Notes under the pieces: model-generated | Told to the model about the DNA's origin: nothing | Databases searched by the model: none | The model's input: the letters and a program-made list of their open reading frames with translations, nothing else | NCBI GenBank assembly: GCA_022432975.1 | Contig: CM039514.1 | Span: 12,632,810 to 12,696,809 of the forward strand | Length of the DNA: 64,000 nucleotides | Source: Begonia masoniana | Taxonomy: Eukaryota; Streptophyta; Magnoliopsida; Cucurbitales; Begoniaceae | Direction: 5' to 3' | Shown here: piece after piece, positions 13,120-24,647 of the stretch | Numbering within the stretch: the first letter of the stretch is position 1 | How the letters are laid out: every line of letters starts with the position of its first letter | Translations under genes and position numbers: made by a program

Positions 13120-14953
13120 TTAATAGGGTGTTTCTTCAGGCATATCCCAGTTATCGTCTCCTTCGTCCTTCTTGCTCGTTGAAGCTTCCGCCGGCTTCTG
13201 ATATGGAGTTTTTAGCTGTGGACGCCTGGTTACAGTGAGAGATAAGAATCAGTAATAACTACATTCCTTGTAAACCAACAGTAGGAGCTAAAATGGAAGA
13301 CAAAACAGAAGATAACATTGGCGATGAATGAGATAGAGAGCTAAAAAAGGACTGCTACATAGGCATTATGCAAGAAATTAGATGGAATTATCGAATTCTC
13401 AAACAAGTCGCCAAATTGAGCTCCACTAGTATTTTCCATTTCAGTTTAGCACCAGAAGAAAGTAGAAAACACAAACCAATCACTGTCTTTTAAAGCACCA
13501 TTATACCAAAACATGAGCAATGCATAGTTTGAACATAATGTGACAAAATACAGCAGAATTTTAGTTCTGCAAATATCTTCAGGGAATTGTTTTGTATCTT
13601 GTGGCATAGATCTAGTTCTTTCACGTAACGCTTATGTAACCCATAGACTCATTTTATATCATGCTTGAGTTTGAACTAATAAAAGTAATGTCTCATGATC
13701 AGGATGCGAATGAGTCGACTCGCTTATTTCTTGATCCATTAGAGGACTCTCTCCGGAGATTGAGAAAAATGTTCCACTTCGGGTTTACTCATATTCCCAA
13801 AAAAAGTCGATCCTCCTCCTCTAACAGCTCTGAATAAATTAATGTAGTAGAATTTATAAAAAATTAACTTGTAGACACAAATTTGTTACATTTCATAAAA
13901 AAAATTTCGAAGAAAGAAGGAGGAATCAGTGGAATAGATCAAAGAAACAGCTAATTTCAGCACAATGCCTACATCATGCTGATTTTTTTTTTTTGGTTTT
14001 CGGATCAGCAATTAAACTGCACACTGGCCCCTGTATAGAATCTATACAAGCAAATATAAACGATTTTCCTTCTTAAAGAAAACATGCTACAATTGTGCAG
14101 TAGTAAAACATAAACTGTCAAATTAAGAGAGACAAAGAACATTCTCATCTCCATTTGCATATGAAAGAAATAGAAAACCAGATGCAATGACACTTCGAGC
14201 TTCCTTTTATAGTACAGCCTCTTTTTTTTTTTTTTTTCTTGATAAAATTTTTTGTTCTTAACCCTTAACACTTCTTTCTTAGTAGTTTTTAAATTGGCAG
14301 GGTAGAGTTTTAGAATGTACAGAATTGGAGCAAATATAAGCTTACCCACTTGTCATTCTTTCTCTTGATACCATTTTCGATCATTGATTGAACAAATTAG
14401 ACGCTTAACACATGAACAACTGACAGTTCAAAGCAACTAGAAGCTGTATACAAATAAAGTAGACCCAAAAACTTATAAATATAGAACATAAATTTCACCT
14501 ATATGAAAATGCAGAAGAGGCATACCTTCTACGATTTCTTTTGGCAGCTTCGCGAGTCCTGCGCTTTTTCTCTTCCTGTTTGTTCTCAAAAAACTTTCTC
14601 CTCTTGCACTATTGAATCACTCCGGCCTTCATAACCTCTCTTCGGAACCTATTGAGCAGCCTCTCTTCAGGCTCGTTATCGTCCACAGCTACCTGCACAT
14701 TGTACGTCGATTTAAAGTAAAGGGTGTTTGCAAAAGCCAGAGAGGGGCATATAACAGAGGCAAATTCGGCGGATAGAGGCTCCGAGTGAGCCTGACCCTC
14801 TTTGAGCACCAGAAGGGGGAAGGCATCGATGGGTTTCTGATTCTGAAGAAGTTGGGATGAAAGAGAAGGAGAAGAGAGGAGTTGGGTAGGAGGTGAGGGT
14901 CTGGAGGGGAGGAGGGAGGAGAGGAAATTGGAGAACGGAGCCCAGGCCGCCAT
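13120..14953 (-). pseudogene. RPS21: Organellar ribosomal protein bS21 gene with an in-frame stop
   Basis: bS21 is a small protein of the bacterial-type 30S subunit near the mRNA-rRNA interaction site; plant nuclear copies serve organelle ribosomes. Exon 1 is 14953-14526 and exon 2 is 13225-13120, joined by a 1.3-kb intron with GT (14525-14524) and AG (13227-13226) borders in phase. The spliced frame is 178 codons. The first 70 or so residues are Ser/Pro/Leu-rich, as in a transit peptide. The family core follows: a VQVAVDDNEPEE segment, an RFRREV block, then the Arg/Lys-rich tail. Codon 115 (14611-14609) is TAG, inside the core between VIQ and CKRRKFFE, where relatives normally have Glu. Sequence after the stop is still perfectly family-like and in frame, so the lesion is recent, or is a sequencing error. 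If real, the product is cut to 114 residues without its basic tail. Confidence 0.9.
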
Positions 14954-15044
14954 GGATTAGATTTGGGAAGCAATGGAGCTTCCTTGTCTCCTTTTGATCT
15001 TCGGTCTTATCGGCTTTGTGATGTGAATGTTCAATTTATTCTAT

Positions 15045-15240
15045 GCCGGGTGGTGTGCAAAACCGGTTTCGGTTCGGTTTTGGGGAGGAACCGAACCGAA
15101 CTGATTGGTTTTAGTTTTAAATTTTTCGAACCGAAACCGGTCTTTTAACGTACTAAAACTGAACCGGAACCGAACCGAAAGTTTCGGTTCGGTTCCAGTT
15201 CGATTTCGATTCTACAGAGGAATTATAAATTCGTAGTTTA
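15045..15240. repeat. AACCG-rich MITE-like repeat, probably hAT-derived
   Basis: Begins around GGTGTGCAAAACCGG and is filled with CGGTTCGGTT / AACCGAACCG words in both orientations. Its size and words resemble the element at 45659-50215 once the nested LTRs are removed, and a repeat at 50340-50680. The terminus GTGTGCAAAACC resembles known non-autonomous hAT elements of plants. Exact ends and target duplication were not fixed. Confidence 0.5.
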
Positions 15241-15309
15241 ATGTATAAAATAAAATTTAAAATTAATTTAGGAAATGGCAAAGTTGTAAAGTTAGTCACA
15301 CATTCTCGT

Positions 15310-15660
15310 AGAGATGTTAAACGAGCGGGCTGGCTCGCTAGCCCGCCTGCTCGGGTCATACAGGCGAGTCGAGCCGAGCTCAGACATCCCGACTCGCGAG
15401 CCCTTCAATGACCAGGCTCAACGAGTCTGCTCGCGAGCTGGCTCGTCAAGCGGAAGCCCAGCTCGGGTCCTGCGGCGAGCGCTGAGCCCTCTCCTATGTG
15501 GCGACGCCTGACCATCGATAATCTCCGACTCTTCGATATCTCGGTCAATCCCAATCCGATGCCCAGGTCGGGGCACTCTCCGGCGACTCTCCGACGCTCG
15601 ACAGAAGACACGAATGCGATAAATCGAAACTAAATGCTGATTGATCGGCTCTGCCTCTGG
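15310..15660. repeat. GC-rich segment with inverted repeats
   Basis: Rich in GAGCGGGCTGGCTCGC-type words that pair with each other in both orientations. A diverged relative occurs at about 50690-50820, also next to an AACCG-rich repeat, which suggests the two travel together. The open frames here are side effects of base composition. Confidence 0.4.
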
Positions 15661-16122
15661 CCGTATGTTAAAATTTTGGAGAAGAAAACTGGAAAGAAAT
15701 ATGAATCACAATTCACAGCCATCGGCTATCCTGCAAATTGCAATTGTAATGAAATAAGTATACTTGATTAGATTAGTTGATTATATATTTAGATTTATTG
15801 TGATCGTGATATAATATTATAATAACAATTAACAAATAACATAAGTATTAACAACAATTAACAATAAACAGAAACATAGCCGATTGATAGGCTATTTATG
15901 AGCGTTCAATCAGCCATTTCTCGTTCAAAGCAAGTGACGACCACTAATGTAACTAGTCGACACATAAAAAATCATTTTATTCCGAGGGTCGACCAAAAAC
16001 CCTAACTCTCAACCCTTCTCACTCGAGTCTCGACTCTCGACTGTCATCGGATATTTTCGACTATTCTAAGTCTGCGCCATTTTCTTATGATATTCATCTC
16101 TTCTCTTCATTTTATACCTCTA
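15661..16122. other. Upstream region of the split ORF
   Basis: No gene seen. At about 15953-15999 there is a GTCGAC...GGGTCGACC pair like the units of the array at 39960-40460 on the far side of the split gene. This suggests that both flanks belong to one older unit. Confidence 0.4.
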
Positions 16123-16651
16123 ATGGCTTCATTATCTCGCAGCAAACTCACCATTCACAAAAGGAGATCAAAGAATGCTACTCCAGCCGCTGAAATTGAC
16201 CAACAACCTACATGGCCTTCTCCTTTATTCAATAATTCTGATTCATTGAAATGGTATGATGATGATTTCCAGTTCAAACCCCTGATTTTAAGTAGAAGAG
16301 TAGAATTTTATGATTTATATAGCTTAAATTTGGAACAGCCGTTAAAGGCTCTGGGGTTGTATGAGTTGTTCGATTTTGATGGACCTTACATTGAAACTCC
16401 AGTGAGAATGTTTTACGCAAATTTAGAACATTCTTTGAGGCCTCTCAAAATTATTAGTTATGTGTATGGAAAACACATAGAGATATCCCCAAGTTCAATA
16501 AATACAATTTTAGAATGTGAGTTCAACAACGAGGCTGAATGTTATTATGAGGCAGCCAAGGATCCTGATTTTGTGGGCACTAGTGAAGGAACTGAATTTT
16601 TGAGAATGATTGTTAAGGATCCAAATCAATTCCTTCTGTTGAAACCAAAGG
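16123..16651 (+). pseudogene. N-terminal half of split ORF related to Sirevirus ORF3
   Basis: An open frame from an in-frame ATG at 16087, with a second ATG at 16123 that better matches the start of the related ORF at 34136. It runs to the G2 insertion point after 16651. It holds the first part of a domain that I match, from memory, to the family called putative plant transposon protein: a basic Ser-rich start, a charged aromatic stretch (DDDFQFKPL), a segment around VRMFYANL, and SYVYGKHIEISPSSIN. The C-terminal half resumes at 38990 in the same phase once the element and one copy of the AAAGG duplication are removed. The biochemical function is unknown. Confidence 0.75.
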
Positions 16652-16812
16652 TGTAACAACCGACAACTTCAACCAGGTGACTTCCTAACTGAATTAACGG
16701 CCATGATTATTCAATCTTCACGATTTAGAATTTTATGCCAAGCTTAATTAATTACATGTGGATTTAAACTAGGTTGAGTGGCAAAGTTGTAATAATGGAG
16801 GATTGAGGCCAG

Positions 16813-16820
16813 TATTTAAA
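16813..16820 (+). promoter_or_regulatory. TATA-like box in G2 5' LTR
   Basis: TATTTAAA sits 160 bases into the LTR and 163 bases before the intron 1 donor. The 3' LTR has GATTTAAA at the matching place (24809-24816). Confidence 0.45.
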
Positions 16821-16975
16821 GAAAATGGCAAGGATTCAAACCTCATTTAAACCATTGTAGCTGTCATCTCTTACTCTCGGCGATTTATCCTCCTGAGCTC
16901 TCGCTCTCTGTCAGCTGGAAATCCCTCCTTCGACGATCGGTTTCCTTGCTGCTTCTCGGCTACTTTGTGCTCGAG

Positions 16976-18018
16976 GTACGAGTTTGGCAATGTAGCTATC
17001 TTTTAGTCGTTAAGCTCTGTTTTCAGCTATGTGTTGAAGTTCTGGAGTCTTCAATGGCCGAGTATTAGTAAGAGTATTTTAAAATCTGAAAGTGGTAATG
17101 TCAATCCGAATCGATTTTGGACATTAAACAACCAACCCTGAGTTATCGCTAATCGAATCTGTCTGTTCTGGGTTTTGGATTTAAAACTGCACAGAGAACT
17201 ATACTAAGGATTCGGGAGTGACTATAGCTATTAGATCCTAGGATGACTTGTGATTAGAACTAATAGGATTTTGTTTTAACTACTGCAATGTAAATGTTTT
17301 AGGTGAAGAAGTTTGAAGAGAAAGGAGCTCAAATTGCTAAGTAGACCAGGTAAGTGAATGTGTAGGTTTCTCGGTCATTAGGACCCTACATCAAAGGATA
17401 CTAGATAGAAACTCATACGATGACTAGAAGTTTCCCTTATGTTACTGTCTAATGTTTATGTTGATGATTAGCTCAATGGTAAGGTTTCATGTCGAATGGT
17501 GCTCTGTTCTGTAGCTTGATGATTTAAGAATCTTCATGTTCATGCATCATGAATGTTTTATGCATATGAAAATGTTTTAAGAGTATATTTTCTCATGAAT
17601 AAGATAAGAATATAAAACTTATGCAACGTGAATTAAACGAGGGTTGGGGGCGGTTTGGCGTATGTCACTGTCGAAAAGAAGGACCATGATACGACCCGCA
17701 AGGGAACTATGTGCACTCTCACTGTCAAACCCCCTTTACCGGCACAAATCCTCCCTTAATCCACACAACGTGAACGAAGAATATGAACGATGAACATGAA
17801 TGATGTATATGAATGATGATTATGAACAATGAATATGAACGATGAATATGAATGATGTATATGAATGATGATTATGAACAATGAATATGAATGATGAACA
17901 AGGATGAAGACTTGAGTATGAATATGAATAAGAAAAGATTCATGATCATTCATGCATACTTATTAGTACTGCATTCCTTACTAAGCATTAGGCTTATAGT
18001 TTAAATCTTATGATGTAG
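16976..18018 (+). other. Predicted two-intron leader in G2 5' LTR
   Basis: Intron 1 is predicted at 16976-17302 (donor CGAG/GTACGA, acceptor GTTTTAG). A 47-nt mini-exon lies at 17303-17349. Intron 2 is predicted at 17350-18018 (donor CCAG/GTAAGT, branch-like CTTACTAAGC near 17978, acceptor GATGTAG). The 3' LTR keeps the second donor (25346) but has lost the acceptor region. Confidence 0.5.
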
Positions 18019-18370
18019 GTGACGAGTTTTCAGGTGAGGATCTCAAAGTTAATGAGGATGTCTAAGCTCGGTTGCTGGAAGGTGTTCAGGGAGCAAATCT
18101 GTGGCTGGATGACAAATGAGACCCCTGGTTAATGTTTTTATGATTTTAATTATGATAATGAATATGATAGTTTAAGTAGGATGAATCTATTTTATAACAT
18201 TGAGTCGTCTTTTAAAGATGTCTGTTGACCACTGAACCTGGAAAAAATTTTAAGGAGCATTGGTTGGTCTGCTTGCTTAAGTCTTCCGCTATATGAATTC
18301 TGGGTGAGTTACTGATTTTCATTAATATGAATGTCATGCCATTGAAGTTTGAAGTCAGTGAAGGTTATGT

Positions 18371-19578
18371 CTATCGGATGATGAGAGTGCTATTTTGTCA
18401 TCTAGTGATTGGTAGATGTAGTGCGTTTAAGCTATCGGATGATGAGAGTGTTATTTTGTCAACTAGTGACCGGTAGATGTAGTGCGTTTAAGCTATCGGA
18501 CGATGGGAGTGTATTTGTCATCTAGTGATCGGTAGATGTAGTGCGTTTAAGCTATCGGATGATGAGAGTGTTATTTATGTAGTGCGTTTAAGCTATCGGA
18601 TGATGAGAGTGTTATTTTGTCATCTAGTGATTGGTAGATGTAGTGCGTTTAAGCTATCGGATGATGAGAGTGTTATTTTGTCATCTAGTGATTGGTAGAT
18701 GTAGTGCGTTTAAGCTATCGGATGATGAGAGTGTTATTTTGTCATCTAGTGATTGGTAGATGTAGTGCGTTTAAGCTATCGGATGATGAGAGTGTTATTT
18801 TGTCATCTAGTGATTGGTAGATGTAGTGCGTTTAAGCTATCGGATGATGAGAGTGTTATTTTGTCATCTAGTGATTGGTAGATGTAGTGCGTTTAAGCTA
18901 TCGGATGATGAGAGTGTTATTTTGTCATCTAGTGATTGGTAGATGTAGTGCGTTTAAGCTATCGGATGATGAGAGTGTTATTTTGTCATCTAGTGATTGG
19001 TAGATGTAGTGCGTTTAAGCTATCGGATGATGAGAGTGTTATTTTGTCATCTAGTGATTGGTAGATGTAGTGCGTTTAAGCTATCGGATGATGAGAGTGT
19101 TATTTTGTCATCTAGTGATTGGTAGATGTAGTGCGTTTAAGCTATCGGATGATGAGAGTGTTATTTTGTCATCTAGTGATTGGTAGATGTAGTGCGTTTA
19201 AGCTATCGGATGATGAGAGTGTTATTTTGTCATCTAGTGATTGGTAGATGTAGTGCGTTTAAGCTATCGGATGATGAGAGTGTTATTTTGTCATCTAGTG
19301 ATTGGTAGATGTAGTGCGTTTAAGCTATCGGATGATGAGAGTGTTATTTTGTCATCTAGTGATTGGTAGATGTAGTGCGTTTAAGCTATCGGATGATGAG
19401 AGTGTTATTTTGTCAACTAGTGACCGGTAGATGTAGTGCGTTTAAGCTATCGGACGATGGGAGTGTTATTTTGTCATCTAGTGATCGGTAGATGTAGTGC
19501 GTTTAAGCTATCGGATGATGAGAGTGTTATTTTGTCATCTAGTGATTGGTAGATGTAGTGCGTTTAAGCTATCGGATG
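18371..19578 (+). repeat. 61-bp tandem array in G2 5' LTR, about 20 copies
   Basis: The unit contains CTATCGGATGATGAGAGTG and TCATCTAGTGATTGGTAGA. Period 61 is clear because each 60-base line shifts by one. Interior units are identical by eye and edge units are diverged; one unit near 18552 is shortened. The matching place in the 3' LTR (38204-38460) has only about four diverged units. Confidence 0.95.
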
Positions 19579-20125
19579 TAGTGTATTGCTGATGCTGAAC
19601 GAGGTTAAATGAACCACGAGTGATGCACGTGCCCATCGGATGATATCTCCTATCTAGTGAAGTTTTAAATAGTCACGTGTTAAACGCGTGCTCTACGGAA
19701 AATGTCCTCTATTAGGCGGTGATAAGTGAGTCACGCGAGTTTCACGTGACGAATCGGATGATGAAATCTTTCTCTACCGGAAGATGTGAACTCCATGCTT
19801 GTCGTTTAGCGACCGGTAGAAGTAAGTAATTAAGTATAGAAATTTGTTGGGGTATGATCGGCAGATGCAAGTTTATTTCTCCATCGGTAGGTGCAGCTCA
19901 AGAGCTAAAGTCTTTTATCGGATGGAGCATTTTACCCTGCCCGCCGGCAGATGTATAATGTACTCCTCTGCCGAGCGATGCCTATTGAATTGTGCATGAC
20001 ATCTTGAGCTAAGTTATGTTTCAAAAAAATATATTACCAAAAATGAATAGAGTGTGAGTAATAAGAATTAAATGATTAAGAAAGTCATGAATTTTGTGAC
20101 AATCATTTTGGGGTCGTTACAATTA

Positions 20126-20137
20126 TGTTATCAAAGC
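20126..20137 (+). promoter_or_regulatory. G2 primer binding site, degenerate
   Basis: TGTTATCAAAGC differs at two positions from the TGGTATCAGAGC found in the other elements here. Confidence 0.75.
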
Positions 20138-20285
20138 AAAAACTGGGTTCTAAAATCGATTCTGCAGACTGCCTCCCAGCACAGATTGCCATCTGAGTAC
20201 ACTCCAGCAACTGTAAGTATTTACGATTTCAGTAAATGTCATTAAGTTAAGATGTATCTATAACTATTTGTTTAGGAATCCCAAA

Positions 20286-23200
20286 ATGGTTAGAGGTCAG
20301 CAGAGAGAGACCAATGAGGATAACAATGCCATTGCTCAGTTGACGGAGTTGGTCATGCGCCAATCTCGCCAGATCGAACAGCTGATGACTGCTAGAGAGG
20401 AACAAGGCAACTCCAGTACTAATGCAACTCATGAACATGGGGGTGAGTGTTTCCACCGGCTTCGACCCCCGGTATTTAATGGACATGTTTCAGATCCTAT
20501 TTATGCTAAGGAATTGGTTCGAAAGATAGAGGACATGTTTAAGTAGGCAAAGGTTGATGAAGGAGATAATGTCACATATGCTGTCTTTCATTTGGAATTG
20601 AGTGCAAGGCATTGGTGGGATTCAATCCAGAACACCGCTAATGCAGGAGCTATGACCTGGGAAATGTTTAAGACTGCCTTCTTTGACAAGTACTTCAATA
20701 GGACTGTTCGGGCCAACAAGAAGAAGGAGTTCATGAATCTGCGACAAACTGGCTCTGTGACGGATTACATATGCAAATTTGATGCTTTATCACGGTTTGC
20801 TCTCCGAATGATTGAGGATGATGAGGACAGGATTTACCAATTTGTTCAAGGACTGAAGCCGAGTTTGTACATGAAAGTAAAGACTGCTGGGATACACAAT
20901 GTACCTTATGGTGAAGTGACGGCTAAGGCCTTGGAGCTGGAAGATGCTGAAATGACAGCATATGCACAGCGTGAGCAGCCAAGAAAATTCACGAAGGAAA
21001 CTCAGCCGCCACCACGTCAGAACCAATGGCCCCTTTATGCCCCACCTGTCAGAAGAACCATCCCGGCGAATGCAAGTTACTTTCTGGCCACTATTTTAGA
21101 TGTGACAAGGTCGGACATGTAGTCAGAGACTGTCTCATGCCACCCGATCCAAACCGAGCAAGAGTAATGCCCCGAGTCTTTGCTATGATGGAAGACGAAG
21201 ACACCATGCAACATACGGTCATAACAGGTACAATTATGATCTGTGGTTTTTCTGCTTATACACTTATAGACACGGGTGCCACACACTCATTTATTGCAAC
21301 CTTGTTTGCGTGTAAGCATAAGTTAGAATACTTACCAGCTGATAGGCCATATAGTGTGATGTTACCATCAGGAAAGTCCTTGTATTCTGAGCAGATATTG
21401 AAAGGCAATATTGTGTCCCTAGGAGATAAGAAGTTATATGTAGAACTGATTGTAGTTGACATGAAGGGATATGAAGTTATATTAGGAATGGATTGGTTAT
21501 CCAGGCATTATGCCACGATAAGTTGTAGGTCTGGATTAGTTGAGTTTTGACCCCCTAATGGAGATCAGTACACTTTCCAAGCTATCCCAAAAATAAGTAA
21601 GATACCGATTATATCCTCGCTAGAGGCTCAGCGGTTATTGAAAGATAGTTGTGAGAGATATCTAGCTAGTGTGATTGATAATCAGGTAAAGAACAAAGTA
21701 GAGCTGCAAGATATTTCTATAATTAAAGAGTTTCCTGATGTGTTTATGGATGATTTGCCAGGATTACCACCCGATAGAGAAATAGAATTTGTAATTGATA
21801 CGTATCCCGAGCCATTACCCGTATCTAAGAATCCTTATCGCATGGCGCCTGTTGAACTAAAGGAGTTAAAAGTCTAACTACAGGAATTAGTAGACAAGGG
21901 ATTCATACGCTCTAGTAGTTCTCCCTGGGGTGCACCTGTGTTATTCGTTAAGAAGAAAGATGGTTCCCTAAGGATGTGCATAGATTATCGAGAATTAAAC
22001 AAGTTGACAATTAAGAATAAATACCCCTTGCCCCGAATTGACGACTTGTTTGACCAATTGCAAGGAGCTAAGGTGTTTTCAAAGATTGACTTGCGTTCGG
22101 GGTACTACCAACTGAAGGTTAAGGAAAGTGATATACCTAAGACAGCTTTTAGGACCCGTTATGGACATTATGAATTCCTTGTGATGTCGTTTGGGTTAAC
22201 CAATGCACCTGCAACTTTTATGGATTTGATGAATTGAGTGTTTCGTGATTACTTGGACAAGTTTGTGATTGTATTCATAGATGATATTCTCATATACTCA
22301 CAGACTGAAACTGACCACGAAGAACACCTAAGAATGGTTTTGACAACCCTGAAACAGCAACAACTTTATGCCAAGTTGTCCAAGTGTGAATTTTGGTTGG
22401 ATAAGGTTAACTTTTTAGGCCATGTCATTTCTGCTGAGAGTATATCAGTAGATCCAATTAAGATTCAGGCTGTTAAGGACTGGCCACAGCCGAGGGATGT
22501 CAGTGAAGTCCGTAGTTTTCTTGGGTTGGCAGGCTATTATAGGAAGTTTATTAAAGGATTTTCTATGATAGCTAAGCCTTTAACTAGTTTGACAAAGAAG
22601 GACACCAAGTACTCTTGGACCGAAGCTTGTGAAGATGGCTTCCAGACACTCAAGCAGAAGTTAACGACAGCCCACTTTTGACTCTCCCAACTGAAGGAGG
22701 AAAGTTTAGTGTTTATTGTGATGCGTCCAAAGTTGGACTGGGGTGTGTTTTGATGCAAGAAGGCAAGGTTATAGCGTATGCCTCTAGGCAGCTCAAGAAT
22801 TATGAACAGAACTACCCCACTCACGATTTGGAATTAGCTGCAGTTGTGTTTGCATTAAAGATTTGGAGACATTATCTGTATGGACAACAATGTGAGGTAT
22901 TTTTCGACCATTAAAGCCTGAAGTACCTCTTTACTCAAAAGGAATTAAACATGAGACAGAGACGTTGGTTAGAATTTTTTAAAGACTATGACTTCGAAAT
23001 TAAGTATCATCCAGGCAAGGCTAATGCTGTAGCCGATGCTTTAAGCAAAATGTCAACGACAATGCAACCCGCGTTATCAACCATGTCTATACCTTTGAGG
23101 AAGGAAGTTCAGAGGTTCGAATTGGAAATAGTTCCTGAGCTGTCATTTTTACTGGCTGGTTTATCTATCCGACCAACTATTTTGGACAGGATCAAAGAGG

Positions 23201-24606
23201 CACAACAAAAGGATTCGAAGGAGAATAGTAGCATGATGAATAAGTTAAAGGATGCCTTCTCGGAGTTCAGTCTCTCTAATGATGGTATTTTGAAATTTAA
23301 GAACTGATGGTACATTCCAAATGATAAGGAGTTGCGTGAGTTGATCTTGGCTGAAGCTCATTCATCTTCCTTTTCTGTGCATCCTGGTAGCACCAAGATG
23401 TATCGGGATTTAAGGTTACATTATTGGTGGCCAAATATGAAGAGAGATGTTGCCATGTATGTGGAGTCATGTTTGGTATGCCAACAGGTTAAAGCAGAAC
23501 ACCAACACCTAGGAGGTACCCTTCAACCCCTACTAATCCCTGAATGGAAGTGGGAAAACATTGCCATGGATTTTGTTGTAGGTTTGCCAAAGACAACTAA
23601 AAGACATGATAGTATTTGGGTCGTGGTTGATAGAATGACAAAGTCGGCACACTTTATACCTGTAAAAATGACTTTCACAATAGACCAGCTTGCTGATCTG
23701 TATGTCCAAGAAATCATCAGATTGCATGGAATTCCTTTATCTATTGTATCCGATCGTGATCCTAGATTCACCTCAAGATTTTGGCAAAGTTTGCAAGGCA
23801 CATTAGGATCAAAGTTATCTTTCAGCACTGCCTTCCACCCACAAACCGATGGACAATCTGAACGGACAATTCAAATACTCGAGGATATGTTGAGGGCATG
23901 TGTGCTTGAGTTCCAGACGTCGTGGAGTCGATACCTGCCATTGGTTGAATTCTCTGACAACAATAGTTACCAGTCCACCATAGGTATGGCACCTTATGAA
24001 GCACTGTATGGCAGGAAGTGCAGGTCACCTTTGTACTGGGATGAGGTCGGTGAAGCAAAACTCCTAGGTCCCGAGATTTTGCAACAGATGTCGGACAAGA
24101 TTGCCACTATTAGGAAAACAATGATAACTGCACAGAGCCGACAGAAGAGTTATGCAGACTAGAGGAGAAGAGACCTTGAGTTTTCTGTTGGTGATGAAGT
24201 TTTCTTGAGGATTTCACCATTTAAAGGAGTTTTAAGATTTGGTAAGAAAGGAAAGCTAAACCCACGATTTATTGGACCATTCCCCGTCTTAGAAAGGATT
24301 GGCAGTACGGCTTATAGATTGCAATTACCTCTATCATTGGAAAGGGTTCACAATGTCTTTCACGTGTCAATGTTAAGAAAATGCATACGGGACCCTACAC
24401 AAGTTGTTAAATCAGTGGATTTTGAGATTGAGCCAACACTAACGTATGAAGAGAAGCCAGTGCAAATTTTGGAATCTGCAGTGAAAACTCTGAGGAATAA
24501 GGAAATCCCCCTTGTGAAAGTTTTATGGATGAATCATGGTATTGAGGAAGCAACATAGGAAAGACAGCAGGACATGATGGACAAATATCCAGAACTCTTC
24601 GCTTGA
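20286..24606 (+). pseudogene. G2 gag-pol polyprotein, degenerate
   Basis: Starts at ATG 20286 and ends at the natural stop 24604-24606. Stops break it at 20544, 21548, 21875, 22235, 22912, 23305, 24160 and 24556, with frameshifts near 21035 and 22675. Order: gag (20286-21030), a zinc knuckle whose first Cys is replaced by Tyr (about 21085), protease with intact DTGA (about 21270), RT with FIDDIL (about 22276), RNase H (22690-23050), integrase HHCC (23355-23500) and DDE core (to about 24050), and a chromodomain-like tail (24450-24600). Most stops fit CGA-to-TGA, CAG-to-TAG or TGG-to-TAG change. The near-identical LTRs but many stops suggest fast decay by deamination. Confidence 0.93.
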
Positions 24607-24633
24607 TCAATTTTCGGGGACGAAAATTTTGTT

Positions 24634-24647
24634 TAAGGAGGGGTGGA
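24634..24647 (+). promoter_or_regulatory. G2 polypurine tract
   Basis: AAGGAGGGGTGGA directly precedes the 3' LTR. Confidence 0.75.

Larger units (their letters stand above)
16652..20121 (+). repeat. G2 5' LTR, 3470 bp
   Basis: Runs from TGTAACAACC to GGGTCGTTACA. It contains a TATA-like TATTTAAA at 16813, the two-intron leader, a short 13-bp-type array near 17785-17905 and the expanded 61-bp array at 18371-19578. It is very similar to 24648 onward in the 3' LTR; visible differences cluster in the first 260 bases. Confidence 0.93.

Noticed and set aside
14005..14349. 114-codon minus-strand frame in the bS21 intron
   Set aside because: It lies inside the bS21 intron, is Lys- and Leu-rich from AT-rich DNA, and has no recognised motif.
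15314..15611. Overlapping ORFs in GC-rich DNA on both strands
   Set aside because: Open frames on both strands follow from the GC-rich inverted repeats; there is no domain.
18371..19578. CRISPR-like appearance of the regular 61-bp array
   Set aside because: The units are contiguous and identical throughout, with no unique spacers, and the DNA is plant.
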